Assembly (NCBI RefSeq): GCF_036250735.1 | Contig: NZ_CP109430.1 | Location: 4,216,001-4,280,000 of the forward strand | Length of the DNA stretch: 64,000 nt | Origin: Streptosporangium sp. NBC_01495 | GTDB taxonomy: Bacteria > Actinomycetota > Actinomycetes > Streptosporangiales > Streptosporangiaceae | Reading direction: 5' to 3' | Part shown: positions 49,530 to 58,067 of the stretch, piece by piece | Position numbering within the stretch: the stretch's first letter is position 1 | Layout of the letters: each line of letters starts with the position of its first letter | Program-made: the position numbers and the translations under genes | Notes under the pieces: generated by a model | Databases searched by the model: none | What the model was told of the DNA's origin: nothing | The model's input: the letters and a program-made list of their open reading frames with translations, nothing else

Positions 49530-50432
49530 TCACATGTGGCGCAGCCGATCGCGGAGGGTACGCGCGACCTGTGCCATGAGCGCCTCGGCTCCGGGCTGGC
49601 TGATGGCCGGCACGCGGGACTCGGTGAGTACGGCGACACCGAAGACCTGGCCGTCGGCGTGCTCGACGACGCCGACCTCGTGGCGGAGGTTGAGAAGCGT
49701 CCCGGTCTTGGAGGACCACTTCGACGCGTCGGAGCTGAAATCAGGCGCCAGCCGATGCCGCAGGATGTTGTCGGCCATGAGGGCGCGTACGCGCTCGGCG
49801 ACGCCCGGGTCGATCGCGGACGGCGTCCACAGTGCCCGCAGAAGGTCGACGAACGCTCGCGCGGATCCCGAGTTCGCGCGCGTCACGTCGAGCTGCGGGA
49901 TCCGATGTCCCCGCCCGGCCGTCCCCGCCTCGATGGCGAGGAAGTAGGCGAGGTGGGCGTCGGCCAGGTCGAGGCGTTCCGCCGGGGTCTCGACGAGTTC
50001 CTGGATGGTGTGGCGGACCGTGACGCCTCGCAGCCCCAGCCCGTGCAGCAGCGCCGCGACCTCGGCGGGCGGGGTGAGGGCGAACAGCGCGTCCGCCGCG
50101 GTGCCGTCGCTCACGGCGGTACTGAGGTAGAGCAGGTCGTCGACGGCGATCCTGGCCGGGTGCCGGAACCTGCTCAGCCCGGTCGGCCCCGGAGTGGTGA
50201 TCCCGCCCGGTCGCACGAGGATCTGCGCGGAGCCGTCGAGCTCACCCCTCCGGATGCGTTCGAGCGTCGCGATGGCGAGCGGAACCTTGACGAGCGAGGC
50301 GATCGGGAACTCAAGGTCCGGCTCGATGCCGATCTCGTCACCGGAGTGCAGGTCCCGGACCAGGAACGATCCGCGCAGCCCGGCGTCGTCGAGCGTCCGC
50401 CGGAGCTCGCGGATCAGGCTCTCGACCTTGAT
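49530..50432 (-). CDS. class A beta-lactamase-like serine hydrolase
   Basis: About 300 residues without a signal peptide. The catalytic Ser-x-x-Lys is PIASLVKVPLA, the second motif is TAVSDGTAAD (SDG where class A enzymes have SDN), and the third is SSKTG. QELVETPAERLDLAD stands where the Omega-loop Glu would be. The lack of export signals and the SDG variant argue for an intracellular esterase/peptidase rather than a resistance enzyme. No ATG/GTG/TTG is well placed at the family start. An ATC at 50432, preceded by GGGAGGGG, is the best-placed codon; a GTG about 20 codons upstream lies inside the LysR gene. It overlaps the LysR gene by 19 nt. Confidence 0.8.
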   Translation of the reverse strand: MKVESLIRELRRTLDDAGLRGSFLVRDLHSGDEIGIEPDLEFPIASLVKVPLAIATLERIRRGELDGSAQILVRPGGITTPGPTGLSRFRHPARIAVDDLLYLSTAVSDGTAADALFALTPPAEVAALLHGLGLRGVTVRHTIQELVETPAERLDLADAHLAYFLAIEAGTAGRGHRIPQLDVTRANSGSARAFVDLLRALWTPSAIDPGVAERVRALMADNILRHRLAPDFSSDASKWSSKTGTLLNLRHEVGVVEHADGQVFGVAVLTESRVPAISQPGAEALMAQVARTLRDRLRHM

Positions 50433-51322
50433 GGTGCCCCTCCCTCCCGCTCGCGCGCGCCGAGGCAGCGGGCGATCGCGTGCCACAGCCGGGTCCGGAT
50501 GCGCTCCGCGTCGTCCCCGGCGGTGGCCGACACCTCGAAGCCGCGGACGAGCTGGATCTCGCCGGTCGGGCGCCAGTGCAGCCCCAGCTCCTCGGCCTGC
50601 CCGGCCGAGCACAGGAGGAGATCCGCCGAACCGAGGACCTCCGCCGTGGCGGCGGTGAGCGTGGCCGAGACGCCGACCTGCGAGGGCTGGAGCCCGACGG
50701 CGTCCCGGATCCGGAACATCCGGTCGCGGATGTGGGGGACGTCGTCCTCGGGCTGGATCCAGATCCGGCTCCTTCGCGACGACTGCGCGGCACGGCCGGC
50801 CCGGAGGGTCTCGACGTAGACGGTCGCCACGGGGAGATCCGCGGCGCCGGCGAGGCCGAGCCGTACGGACCAGGTCGCGTCACCGGGCGGTACGGCCGTG
50901 AGGGCGGCGCGGACCTCGCGAGAGCGGACGAGCTCCGCCCGCTCGGCCGGTGCGGCGGCATGGAAGTCGAGGTAGATGCCGTTCCCGCGGGCCTCCGCGT
51001 CGAGGCGCGCGAGGTCGCGAACGGCGCAGATATGGGGAACGGCGAGGCGAAGAGGGCTGAGTCTGGCCCGTTCCGCCTCGTGCTCCATGTCGTCGGCCAA
51101 GCGGACGAGACGCCTCGCCGACGGAAGCATGTCGCGGCCGAACCGCGTGAGAATCGCCCCGCGCGACGACCGGTCGAACAACCGCTCCCCGAGGTGGCTC
51201 TCCAGGGCGGCGATCCGGCGGCTGGCGACCGACTGCGGCACGCGCGTGGCCGCCGCGCCCTCCGTGAAGCTCCCTCGCTCGCTCACGTTGACGAACGCTC
51301 TCCAGGCTCCGAGGACGTCCAC
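50414..51322 (-). CDS. LysR-family transcriptional regulator
   Basis: A 302-residue regulator. The helix-turn-helix is WRAFVNVSERGSFTEGAAATRVPQSVASRRIAALESHLGERLFDRSSRGAILTRFGRDMLPSARRLV (residues 7-73). The effector domain is atypically short in recognisable LysR substrate motifs (LRLAVPHICAVRDLARLDAEARGNGIYLDF). The start is GTG. It is upstream of, and overlapping, the beta-lactamase-like gene on the same strand, so they are co-transcribed; this differs from the divergent AmpR-AmpC arrangement. Confidence 0.9.
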   Translation of the reverse strand: MDVLGAWRAFVNVSERGSFTEGAAATRVPQSVASRRIAALESHLGERLFDRSSRGAILTRFGRDMLPSARRLVRLADDMEHEAERARLSPLRLAVPHICAVRDLARLDAEARGNGIYLDFHAAAPAERAELVRSREVRAALTAVPPGDATWSVRLGLAGAADLPVATVYVETLRAGRAAQSSRRSRIWIQPEDDVPHIRDRMFRIRDAVGLQPSQVGVSATLTAATAEVLGSADLLLCSAGQAEELGLHWRPTGEIQLVRGFEVSATAGDDAERIRTRLWHAIARCLGAREREGGAPSRSRA

Positions 51323-51601
51323 GAGGCAAGTCTATGTCGTTTCAGTATGGAACCGGCTCCTTCCGGCTTTGGCGGCATCGAACCCGTGCGATCAACCGTG
51401 CGGCGGCCCGCCGTGGCCACCGGGGTTGCCGGCCGCCCGGGAAACCGCCTCGGCGAGAGGCCGCCCTGCCTCGCGGGCGGGGGTGAGAGCTCGTGCGTGC
51501 CGTGGCGTCACCCCGCCCCCCCGTCCAGGGCGGGGCCGGCGGATCCTCCGGCCGGAAAACCGTTTGTCATCGGTGCCGCTTCCCGCGAGGATCAGGTCCT
51601 T

Positions 51602-52414
51602 ATGAGCCGCCCCATCATCTCTGAGATCCCGATCGGCCCCGTCACCGTCCCCGGCGTCGTCACGGCGCTCGCCGCCGGCGACACCGTCACCCCGGTGTGG
51701 CGCAACGAGCTCGGCGGCCTGACGTTCCGCCTCGAAGACGGACGCGGCGGCACCAGATACGCCAAGTGGGTCGCCACCGGCACCCCGGAGATCGACCTCC
51801 CAGGGGAGGCGGAGCGCATGGACTGGGCGCAGCGATGGGTGACCGTCCCGCGGGTCCTCGAGCACGGTACGGACGCCGACGGCGCGTGGCTGGTCACGGC
51901 GGCGATCCCCGGCCTCTCGGCGGTGGATCCTCGGTGGAGCGCCGCCCCGGCGACCGTGGCGGCCGCGATCGGCCGAGGGCTGCGCCTGTTCCACGACGCC
52001 CTGCCCGTGGAGGAGTGCCCGTACGACTGGAGTGTCGAGCGGCGGCTCACGCGTGCCGACGAACGCATCGCCGACGGCGAGGGACCGGCCGACTGGTTCC
52101 CCGAGCACCGGCACCTGGGGCTCGCGGAGGCTCGGGCGCGCATCGGCGAGCCACCCGCCGTCGACCGCCTCGTCGTCTGCCACGGGGACGTGTGCGTCCC
52201 CAACACCCTGCTGCACGACGACGGCACGTTCGCCGCGCACGTCGACCTGGGCTCGCTCGGGGTGGCCGACCGGTGGGCGGACCTCGCGGTCGCGGCGTGG
52301 AGCATGGATAAGGACTACGGCCCCGGCTACGACGGCGTCCTGTACGACGCGTACGGGATCGCCCCGGACCCGGAGCGCCTCGACTACTACCGCCTGCTCT
52401 GGGACCTGGCGTGA
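51602..52414 (+). CDS. aminoglycoside-phosphotransferase-like kinase (APH(3') type)
   Basis: A 270-residue APH-fold kinase. The N-terminal lobe has GLTFRLEDGRGGTRYAKWVAT with the ATP-binding Lys. The catalytic loop VVCHGDVCVPNTLLHDD corresponds to HGDxCxPN of APH(3') enzymes, and AHVDLGSLGVADRWADLAVA carries the metal-binding Asp of the DxG motif. GRGLRLFHDALPVEECPYDW fits the APH(3') helical region. All catalytic residues are intact. It could confer resistance or phosphorylate a native metabolite; the substrate cannot be told from sequence. It is divergent from LysR, with weak ribosome-binding signals. Confidence 0.87.
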   Translation: MSRPIISEIPIGPVTVPGVVTALAAGDTVTPVWRNELGGLTFRLEDGRGGTRYAKWVATGTPEIDLPGEAERMDWAQRWVTVPRVLEHGTDADGAWLVTAAIPGLSAVDPRWSAAPATVAAAIGRGLRLFHDALPVEECPYDWSVERRLTRADERIADGEGPADWFPEHRHLGLAEARARIGEPPAVDRLVVCHGDVCVPNTLLHDDGTFAAHVDLGSLGVADRWADLAVAAWSMDKDYGPGYDGVLYDAYGIAPDPERLDYYRLLWDLA

Positions 52415-52563
52415 CCGGTCGTCTCCCGCCGGGCCCGGGTCCGGCCTCGCCGCCCGTCCCGCGGGAAGCCGTGAACAATCCGTAAACGGGGTCCGCCACG
52501 CTGAGGGCACAGCGAAAGAGCGGGCCGGAGGAGGGGACGGGCCGTGAACGTGACGCGGTGCGT

Positions 52564-53463
52564 CTAACGGACGGAGCAGATCGCGGATCCGATCACCGCC
52601 GTCACCGCGTCCGGATGCGACACCAGGGTCAGGTGGGAGCCGCCGGGGAACTCGGTGACCTTCGAGCGCGCCCGGCGGGCCATGAACCGTTCCGAGGACG
52701 GGGTGATGATCCGGTCGCCGGTGCTGATGAAGTACCAGGAGGGGACCGTCCTCCACGCCGCAGCCTTCGACGGCGTCGTGAACGCGCTGGTCGAGGCGGG
52801 CCGCTGGGAGGCCCACAGGCGCGTGGCGGTGTCCCCGGGCAGGTCCGAGGCGAACGAGCGGAGGAAGACGTCCCGTTTGAGGTACAGGTCCGTCGCCCCA
52901 CGGGGCGCCCCCGGATAGGACACCGTGTCGTAGAGGGAGGCGGGATCCCCCGAGAGGGCGGAGTCGTGGCCGCTGAGCCCGCCGGTGGTCTCCCCGATGT
53001 CGGGCGCCGCCGCGTCGACGTACACCAGGGCCTTGACGTTCGGAACGCCCGCGGCGGCGTTCGTGATCACCGAGCCTCCGTAGGAGTGCCCGACGAGCAC
53101 GATCGGGCCGGAAAGGGTTCTCAGGAAGTCGGTGACGGATTCGGCGTCGGTGGTGAGGCCGCGCAGCGGGTTGGCGATGGCCCGCACGACGTGGCCCGCT
53201 CGTTGCAGGGAGCTCACCTCGCCGTTCCAGCTGGAGGCGTCGGCCCAGGCGCCGTGCACCAGGACGATCGTGGGCTTGGCTCGGCCTGGTGACCGGCAGG
53301 GCGCCGGGTCGCCCGCGGGCGCCGGCGACGCGTGTGCCGCCGGGGCCGCCCCGGTCGCCTGGGCGCCGGTCGCCGGCGCCGCCACCGCGCAGGCGGCGAT
53401 CGCGGTGAGTGCCACCGCGGGTGCGATCCCCCTGAGCCCTCGGCGGGTGCGTGCGGATTTCAT
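52564..53463 (-). CDS. secreted alpha/beta hydrolase
   Basis: A 299-residue protein with a Sec signal peptide (MKSARTRRGLRGIAPAVALTAIAACAVAAPATGA) and an Ala/Pro-rich linker. The core has IVLVHGAWADASSWNGE (oxyanion loop), the nucleophile elbow VLVGHSYGGSV, the acid in ISTGDRIITP and the His in FPGGSHLTL. This is the complete triad of the EstC/hydroxynitrile-lyase-like group of abhydrolase_6. AAGGGAGAG precedes the ATG. It lies just downstream of the malonate decarboxylase operon on the same strand (96 bp away) but is functionally unrelated by sequence. Confidence 0.9.
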   Translation of the reverse strand: MKSARTRRGLRGIAPAVALTAIAACAVAAPATGAQATGAAPAAHASPAPAGDPAPCRSPGRAKPTIVLVHGAWADASSWNGEVSSLQRAGHVVRAIANPLRGLTTDAESVTDFLRTLSGPIVLVGHSYGGSVITNAAAGVPNVKALVYVDAAAPDIGETTGGLSGHDSALSGDPASLYDTVSYPGAPRGATDLYLKRDVFLRSFASDLPGDTATRLWASQRPASTSAFTTPSKAAAWRTVPSWYFISTGDRIITPSSERFMARRARSKVTEFPGGSHLTLVSHPDAVTAVIGSAICSVR

Positions 53464-53559
53464 CGTTCTCTCCCTTGATGTGACAGGTGATCTTCAGGTG
53501 CCGATGAGCGGTGCCCGGCGGCTCCGTGCCATGTCGCCGGTCTCGTCGGGGAACCGGTC

Positions 53560-54546
53560 TCATCGGGGAACCGGTCTCGTCGAGGAGTCCGTTCTCCGGG
53601 CGGTCGCGCGTCGATCGGCTCCGTCCCCCCGGGCGCGGCGGGTGAGCAGTGCCGCGTCGGCGATGCCGGTGTCGGCGAGGGTGACGACACGGGCGCGGGG
53701 GTGGGCGGCCCGCGCGATCCTCGCGAGGACGTGCCCGGGAGGTGTCTGTACGAACAGGGTCGTGCCGAGCTCGCCGAGCAGGGCGACGGCGTCGCGCCAT
53801 CTCACCGTGGTGGCGACGCCCCGGGCGAGGTCGTCGAGGACGGCGCCGGAGTCGCGCAGGAGGCGACCCGTGGCGCCGCCGAGGCAGGGGACGGCGAGGG
53901 GACGCCGGGGAATCGTGGCGAGGTGGTCCGCCATGGCGCCGGCGACGTGGCCGAGCAGCGGGCAGTGCGAGGGGACACCGATGTCCAGGCGTTGTGCGCG
54001 CCGGGCGCCGGCCCGGCCGGCCGCCGCGGTGAGGCGTTCCAGGGCGCGGTCGCTGCCGGCGACCACGACCTGCTGGTCGGTGTCGACGACGGCCAGGTAG
54101 GCCGGGTCGTCGTCGGTGGTGATCGACTCGATCACGCGCCGGACCTGGGGCACGGTCAGCCCCAGTACGGCCACCATGCCGTACCCGCGAGGGTAGGCGT
54201 CGCGCATCAGCTCGCCGCGGTGGCGCACGGCTGTGAGGGCTTCGGCGAAGGTCAGGGCTCCGGCGGCGACGGCGGCGGGGAACGCTCCGGCGGAGTGCCC
54301 GGCCACGGCGTCGGGAACGGCGCCCTCGCCGGCGAGGGCGCGGGTCGCGGCGACCCCGGCGACGCAGAGCGCGACCTGCGTGGTGACGGTGGATTCCAGC
54401 GCCTCCGCGGTGTCCCGCCGCGACGAGCCGGGCAGGATCCGCTCGGCCTCGGCGAGGGTCGCGGTGACGGCCGGGTGGCCGGGCAGGTCGTGGAGCATCC
54501 CGGGACGCTGCGCGCCCTGGCCGGGGTAGAGGAACGCGACGCTCAC
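53560..54546 (-). CDS. mdcH: malonate decarboxylase subunit epsilon (MdcH), malonyl-CoA:ACP transacylase-like
   Basis: A 328-residue acyltransferase. FLYPGQGAQRPGM is the N-terminal motif, AGHSAGAFPAAVAAGAL holds the nucleophile Ser (GHSxG), and IGVPSHCPLLGHVA the catalytic His. It loads a malonyl group onto the ACP subunit MdcC from malonyl-CoA to prime the enzyme. The GTG overlaps the MdcG stop by 4 nt. It is the last gene of mdcABCDEGH. The final 40 residues are Arg/Thr-rich and beyond the usual fold. Confidence 0.92.
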   Translation of the reverse strand: MSVAFLYPGQGAQRPGMLHDLPGHPAVTATLAEAERILPGSSRRDTAEALESTVTTQVALCVAGVAATRALAGEGAVPDAVAGHSAGAFPAAVAAGALTFAEALTAVRHRGELMRDAYPRGYGMVAVLGLTVPQVRRVIESITTDDDPAYLAVVDTDQQVVVAGSDRALERLTAAAGRAGARRAQRLDIGVPSHCPLLGHVAGAMADHLATIPRRPLAVPCLGGATGRLLRDSGAVLDDLARGVATTVRWRDAVALLGELGTTLFVQTPPGHVLARIARAAHPRARVVTLADTGIADAALLTRRARGDGADRRATARRTDSSTRPVPR

Positions 54547-55157
54547 GCGGGGGCCCACGGGTCGTCCACCAGGTGCGGGCCGTGGTCGGTACGGGCCATG
54601 ACGGGGCCGCCGGTGCGGGCCCACTCGGTGAGGCCGACCCCGCCGCCGGGTGTCTCCAGCTGGCAGTCGACCGGGCCGGGGAGGGCGGCGAAAACGGCCG
54701 TCAGCCGCCTGGCCAGGGTTCGGTCCAGCCTGTGTGGTGCCCGTATCAGCAGGTCCAGGTCGCTTCCGGGGTGGGTGACCGGCTGCCCGGTGGCCAGTTC
54801 GAAGCCGACCCCGCCGATCGGTCCCCAGGCGGCGCCTGCGTCCAGTTCGCCGGCGAGCAGGAGGGCGACGGCGGAGAGGGTGACGGCGAGCAGGGGGAGC
54901 CAGGGCCGGCGTCCCCTCAGTTCCTCGGGCGGCACGGAGCGGATGACCGCGCCGGTGGGAACGAGGGCGGCGTGGCGTTGCCATCGCTCGGTCCCGCGGA
55001 TGCCGATCGGGACGAGGCCGGGCGGGTGCGGTGCCCGCCGCACGACGCCCCAGGGACAGGCGGTGATCGACGCGGGGACCCACGCCGGAGACGTGTCCTG
55101 GAGAGCCGCGGCTCCGGAGAGCCGCAGCAGATCGTGCGGGCGCGCGGTCACCGCCAT
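54543..55157 (-). CDS. mdcG: malonate decarboxylase holo-ACP synthase MdcG
   Basis: A 204-residue phosphoribosyl-dephospho-CoA transferase that attaches the 2'-(5''-triphosphoribosyl)-3'-dephospho-CoA arm to MdcC. TARPHDLLRLS opens the protein as in MdcG, and VPIGIRGTERWQRHA follows. The catalytic pair is PGSDLDLLIRAP (GSDxDLL), as in MdcG/CitX-like nucleotidyltransferases. VDCQLETPGGGVGLTEWAR is another conserved segment. It overlaps mdcE by 10 nt and mdcH by 4 nt. Confidence 0.9.
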   Translation of the reverse strand: MAVTARPHDLLRLSGAAALQDTSPAWVPASITACPWGVVRRAPHPPGLVPIGIRGTERWQRHAALVPTGAVIRSVPPEELRGRRPWLPLLAVTLSAVALLLAGELDAGAAWGPIGGVGFELATGQPVTHPGSDLDLLIRAPHRLDRTLARRLTAVFAALPGPVDCQLETPGGGVGLTEWARTGGPVMARTDHGPHLVDDPWAPA

Positions 55158-55954
55158 TGGGCGGCGAGCGTCTCACGGACGCGGCGGGAGGCCGCCCGGG
55201 TTCGCCGGGCGGCGGGCGAGGTGAGCCGGTCGCTCAGGTCGCGGGGACCGCGGCGGGCCCGTTCGACGGCGGCGGTGAGCGCGTCCTTCACCTTCCCGAC
55301 GTCCCCGCCGGTCGGGTCGTCGGCGTTCTCGACGTCCAGGAGCTCGTCGCACAGGCCGAGCCTCGCCCAGTCGGTGACGCCGTAGGACAGCGGGAGGATC
55401 CGTCGTGCCAGCTCGTCGAGCTCGTCGACGGTCCGGCGGGTCACCTTCGCGGCGGCCTTCCTGTGCATGGCGTGAACCACCACGCCGGGGTCGTTGAGCG
55501 CGAGGATCCGGTTGGCCTGCGCGCCGTGCGCCAGGAATCCGCCGGACAGCGCCGTTCCGACGATGAGCGTGATCACGGGGTGCCCGGCGGTGCGGGCGCG
55601 GGCGTAGGCGTCCACCGCGACGGCCAGGGCGTGGTGGAGGCCGAGCAGCTCCTCGACGCGCCCGTAGGCCTGGCTGGGTACGTCGACGACGGCGACGATC
55701 GGGCGGCGGCGGTCGTCGGGCAGGCGCGCGTCCGCGGTGACGACGCCGGTCACCGCCTCGGCGAGCGAGAGCCCCTCGAGGAGGCCGACCTCGCCGTCGC
55801 GGGCCCGGTGGTACGGGCTCCGCGGGTCCGGCACGACGGCGACCAGGCGGGCGATGTCGCCCCCCAGCGTGGTGTCCGCCGTGATCACCGACGGGACCAC
55901 GCCGCTCACGTCGCCGTCGGCGAGCGCCCGCGTCCAGTTCCGGCCCCGGCTCAT
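55148..55954 (-). CDS. mdcE: malonate decarboxylase subunit gamma (MdcE)
   Basis: A 268-residue carboxyltransferase-like subunit. With MdcD it forms the decarboxylase that releases CO2 from malonyl-S-ACP. MSRGRNWTRALADG starts at an ATG with GGGGGACAGG upstream. PIVAVVDVPSQAYGRVEELLGLHHALA and LIVGTALSGGFLAHGAQANRILAL are MdcE hallmarks (the latter forms the oxyanion pocket). PGVVVHAM and ILPLSYGVTDWARLGLCDELL follow. It overlaps mdcD by 4 nt (ATGA), indicating equimolar synthesis. Confidence 0.93.
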   Translation of the reverse strand: MSRGRNWTRALADGDVSGVVPSVITADTTLGGDIARLVAVVPDPRSPYHRARDGEVGLLEGLSLAEAVTGVVTADARLPDDRRRPIVAVVDVPSQAYGRVEELLGLHHALAVAVDAYARARTAGHPVITLIVGTALSGGFLAHGAQANRILALNDPGVVVHAMHRKAAAKVTRRTVDELDELARRILPLSYGVTDWARLGLCDELLDVENADDPTGGDVGKVKDALTAAVERARRGPRDLSDRLTSPAARRTRAASRRVRETLAAQWR

Positions 55955-56853
55955 GACCTGTCCCCCTTCGGCGGTGCGACTTTCCGCGGCACGGCCCGCG
56001 CCCAGACGGCCGCGAGGTCGGCGGGCTCCGGTGGATCGGCCGGGTCGACGGCCAGGAGACGGGCCCGCAGCTCGCTGATCCGCTGGGAGCGGTGTTCGCC
56101 GGGCACGCCGCGTCCCACCGCGTCGATCACGGCGGACCGTACGGCGGCGACGTCGTCGAGGACGAGCACGTCGGCCAGCGCGGTCCCGGTGCGCTGCGTG
56201 CCGCCGTCGATCGACCAGATCAGTGCGTGGTCGGAGGCGTCGAACTCGGCGATGCCCGCCTCGGACTCGATCACCTCGGGGCCGTCGAGCCCGAGACGGC
56301 CCTCCCCGGTCATGATCAGCCTGGTGCACAGCCCGGCGGCGATGCTCATGCCGCCGAAGCAGCCCAGCGCTCCGGCGATGACGCCGACGACGGGCTGGAG
56401 GGCGCGCAGCTCCAGCAGCGCGGAGCACACCTCCGCGGTCGTGGCCAGGCCCAGATTGGCCTCCTGCAGGCGTACACCCCCGGTCTCCAGCAGCAGGATC
56501 GCGACCGTCGGGGTGCCGTCGCGGTTGTCGGCGGCGGCCAGGGACAGCGTGGCGGCGATCTTCGTGCCGGAGACCTCCCCGATGCCGCCGCCCTGGAAGG
56601 CCTGCTCGATGCCGATCACGACCGCGGGGCGTCCGCCGAGCCCTCCCTTGACCACGACGACGCCGTCGTCGGACTCCGGGACGACCCCCTGGGGTTCCAG
56701 CCAGGGCGACTCGATCCGGTCGAAGGGGCCGCACAGCTCGCGGGCGGTGCCGGTGTCGAGCAGCGCGGTGGCGCGCGCCCGCGCGCCCAGTTCGATGAAG
56801 CCGGTACGGGCGAGCAGCGCGTCCCAGTCCGTCCGGGTGTCCCGCGCGGTCAT
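55951..56853 (-). CDS. mdcD: malonate decarboxylase subunit beta (MdcD)
   Basis: A 300-residue crotonase/carboxyltransferase-fold subunit. LCGPFDRIESPWLEPQGVVPESDDGVVVVKGGLGGRPAVVIGIEQAFQGGGIGEVSGTKIAA is characteristic of MdcD, with the glycine-rich GGGIGEVSG loop. AILLLETGGVRLQEANLGL and AGALGCFGGMSIAAGL follow. The C-terminal 50 residues are Pro/Ala-rich. It pairs with MdcE. The ATG overlaps the mdcC stop (ATGA). Confidence 0.93.
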   Translation of the reverse strand: MTARDTRTDWDALLARTGFIELGARARATALLDTGTARELCGPFDRIESPWLEPQGVVPESDDGVVVVKGGLGGRPAVVIGIEQAFQGGGIGEVSGTKIAATLSLAAADNRDGTPTVAILLLETGGVRLQEANLGLATTAEVCSALLELRALQPVVGVIAGALGCFGGMSIAAGLCTRLIMTGEGRLGLDGPEVIESEAGIAEFDASDHALIWSIDGGTQRTGTALADVLVLDDVAAVRSAVIDAVGRGVPGEHRSQRISELRARLLAVDPADPPEPADLAAVWARAVPRKVAPPKGDRS

Positions 56854-57143
56854 GTCCTGCCCTCCTCGACGGCCTGCCGCAGGCGCAGGGTGACCACGCC
56901 GGGTGTCGCCCCGAAGTCGTTGAGCTCGAAGCTCCCGGCGACCCCGTGGCGGGCGAAGAACCGCTCCAGCACGGTCCGCCACACCGTGTCGAACCCGTCG
57001 ACGCTGGTGCGTACGCGCACCCGGGCGACGGCGGTCGGCTCCGGGGTCATCAGGACCTCCAGATCCCCCGAACCGACCACCCCGACGTGCGCCCGCCGGG
57101 CGGCCGGGCGGTCGGCGGGGAACTCGTAGTTCAGCGTTTGCAC
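56850..57143 (-). CDS. mdcC: malonate decarboxylase acyl carrier protein subunit delta (MdcC)
   Basis: A 97-residue carrier protein starting at GTG (VQTLNYEFPADRP), with GAGGGTACC upstream. HVGVVGSGDLEVLM contains the Ser that takes the triphosphoribosyl-dephospho-CoA prosthetic group, the defining feature of MdcC. RVRVRTSVDGFDTVWRTVLERFF and ELNDFGATPGVVTLRLRQA complete the family pattern. The size matches the usual 99 residues. It overlaps mdcB by 13 nt and mdcD by 4 nt. Confidence 0.93.
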   Translation of the reverse strand: MQTLNYEFPADRPAARRAHVGVVGSGDLEVLMTPEPTAVARVRVRTSVDGFDTVWRTVLERFFARHGVAGSFELNDFGATPGVVTLRLRQAVEEGRT

Positions 57144-58060
57144 GTGGGTACCCTCCGTTCGGTTCGGGCACCGCGCTCCGGCCACGGCACCATGTCGAGG
57201 AAGAGCGCGGCGGCCAGCAGGTCTGCGCTCCCGCCCGGCGACAGCCGCCGCGCGGCGCACCGCTCGTCCAGCTCGACGAGGGCGGCGTGACCGCGGGCCG
57301 TACCCGCGCCTCCCTCGGCCAGGACGCGCTCGGCGCCGGACCGTACGACGCGCAGGCCCTCGGGGCCGCCGCGGTGCAGGACGCAGGTGTCGTCCAGGAG
57401 GCTCATCACCTCCAGCAACGCGTCCAGCCGGGCCACCTCCTCGGCCAGCCCGGCCGCCCTGGCCCGGCGCAGCCGCGGCAGGGCGACCTTGACGACGTGG
57501 GGGAAGGCGGCCTCGGCCTCGCCGCGGGCACCGCGCACCCCGTACCGCCGCCGGGCCAGCTCGCCGTGGGAGGGCGCCCCGGCCGGAAAGTGCCGGTCGG
57601 GAAGGGCGGCCAGCCGGGCCGCATGGCCGGCGGCCTCCCGCGCGTCGGCGGCGCCGGCGACGGTGGCGACCAGCAGCCCGAGCGCCCACAGCGCCCCGCG
57701 GTGCGTGTTCACTCCTCCCGTGATCCGCAGCATGGCCGCCTCGCCCGCACGGCCGAGCCGGCCCAGCTCCTCCCGGCGCTCGATCCCGAGGGCCGTCCGC
57801 TCCGCCACCTCGGCGACGGAGCGGAACGTGGGGCGCAGCGCGCGGGCGGAGGCGAGGAGAAGTGGCAGGTCCATGTCGTCGTGCGCACCGGGGCCACGGC
57901 GGTCGGCCAGGCCGGGCTTGGGGCTGAGCCGTGCCTCCTGGCCGAGCGCCCGGACGGCCAGGTCGGCGAGCAGGGCCGCGGACGGTCCCGACGGCCGTGC
58001 TCCCGTCGTCCCTATCGTCCCCGCCGTTCCCGCCGCGGGCACGCCACCGATGACGGTCAT
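57131..58060 (-). CDS. mdcB: triphosphoribosyl-dephospho-CoA synthase MdcB
   Basis: A 309-residue CitG-family enzyme that makes the prosthetic-group precursor from ATP and dephospho-CoA. LSPKPGLADRRGPGAHDDMDLPLLLASARALRP is the conserved active-site region (E..a.pKPGLvd...nGaH.DMd). RITGGVNTHRGALWALGLL is the second hallmark, and DDTCVLHRGG the third. The ATG at 58060 has weak ribosome-binding signals and lies 7 nt after the mdcA stop. A start inside mdcA (58108) is possible. Confidence 0.92.
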   Translation of the reverse strand: MTVIGGVPAAGTAGTIGTTGARPSGPSAALLADLAVRALGQEARLSPKPGLADRRGPGAHDDMDLPLLLASARALRPTFRSVAEVAERTALGIERREELGRLGRAGEAAMLRITGGVNTHRGALWALGLLVATVAGAADAREAAGHAARLAALPDRHFPAGAPSHGELARRRYGVRGARGEAEAAFPHVVKVALPRLRRARAAGLAEEVARLDALLEVMSLLDDTCVLHRGGPEGLRVVRSGAERVLAEGGAGTARGHAALVELDERCAARRLSPGGSADLLAAALFLDMVPWPERGARTERRVPTCKR

Positions 58061-58067
58061 CGGCCGG

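Noticed and set aside
49530..50432. A true antibiotic-resistance beta-lactamase
   Set aside because: No signal peptide, SDG instead of SDN, and no convincing Omega-loop Glu; kept only as a beta-lactamase-like hydrolase.
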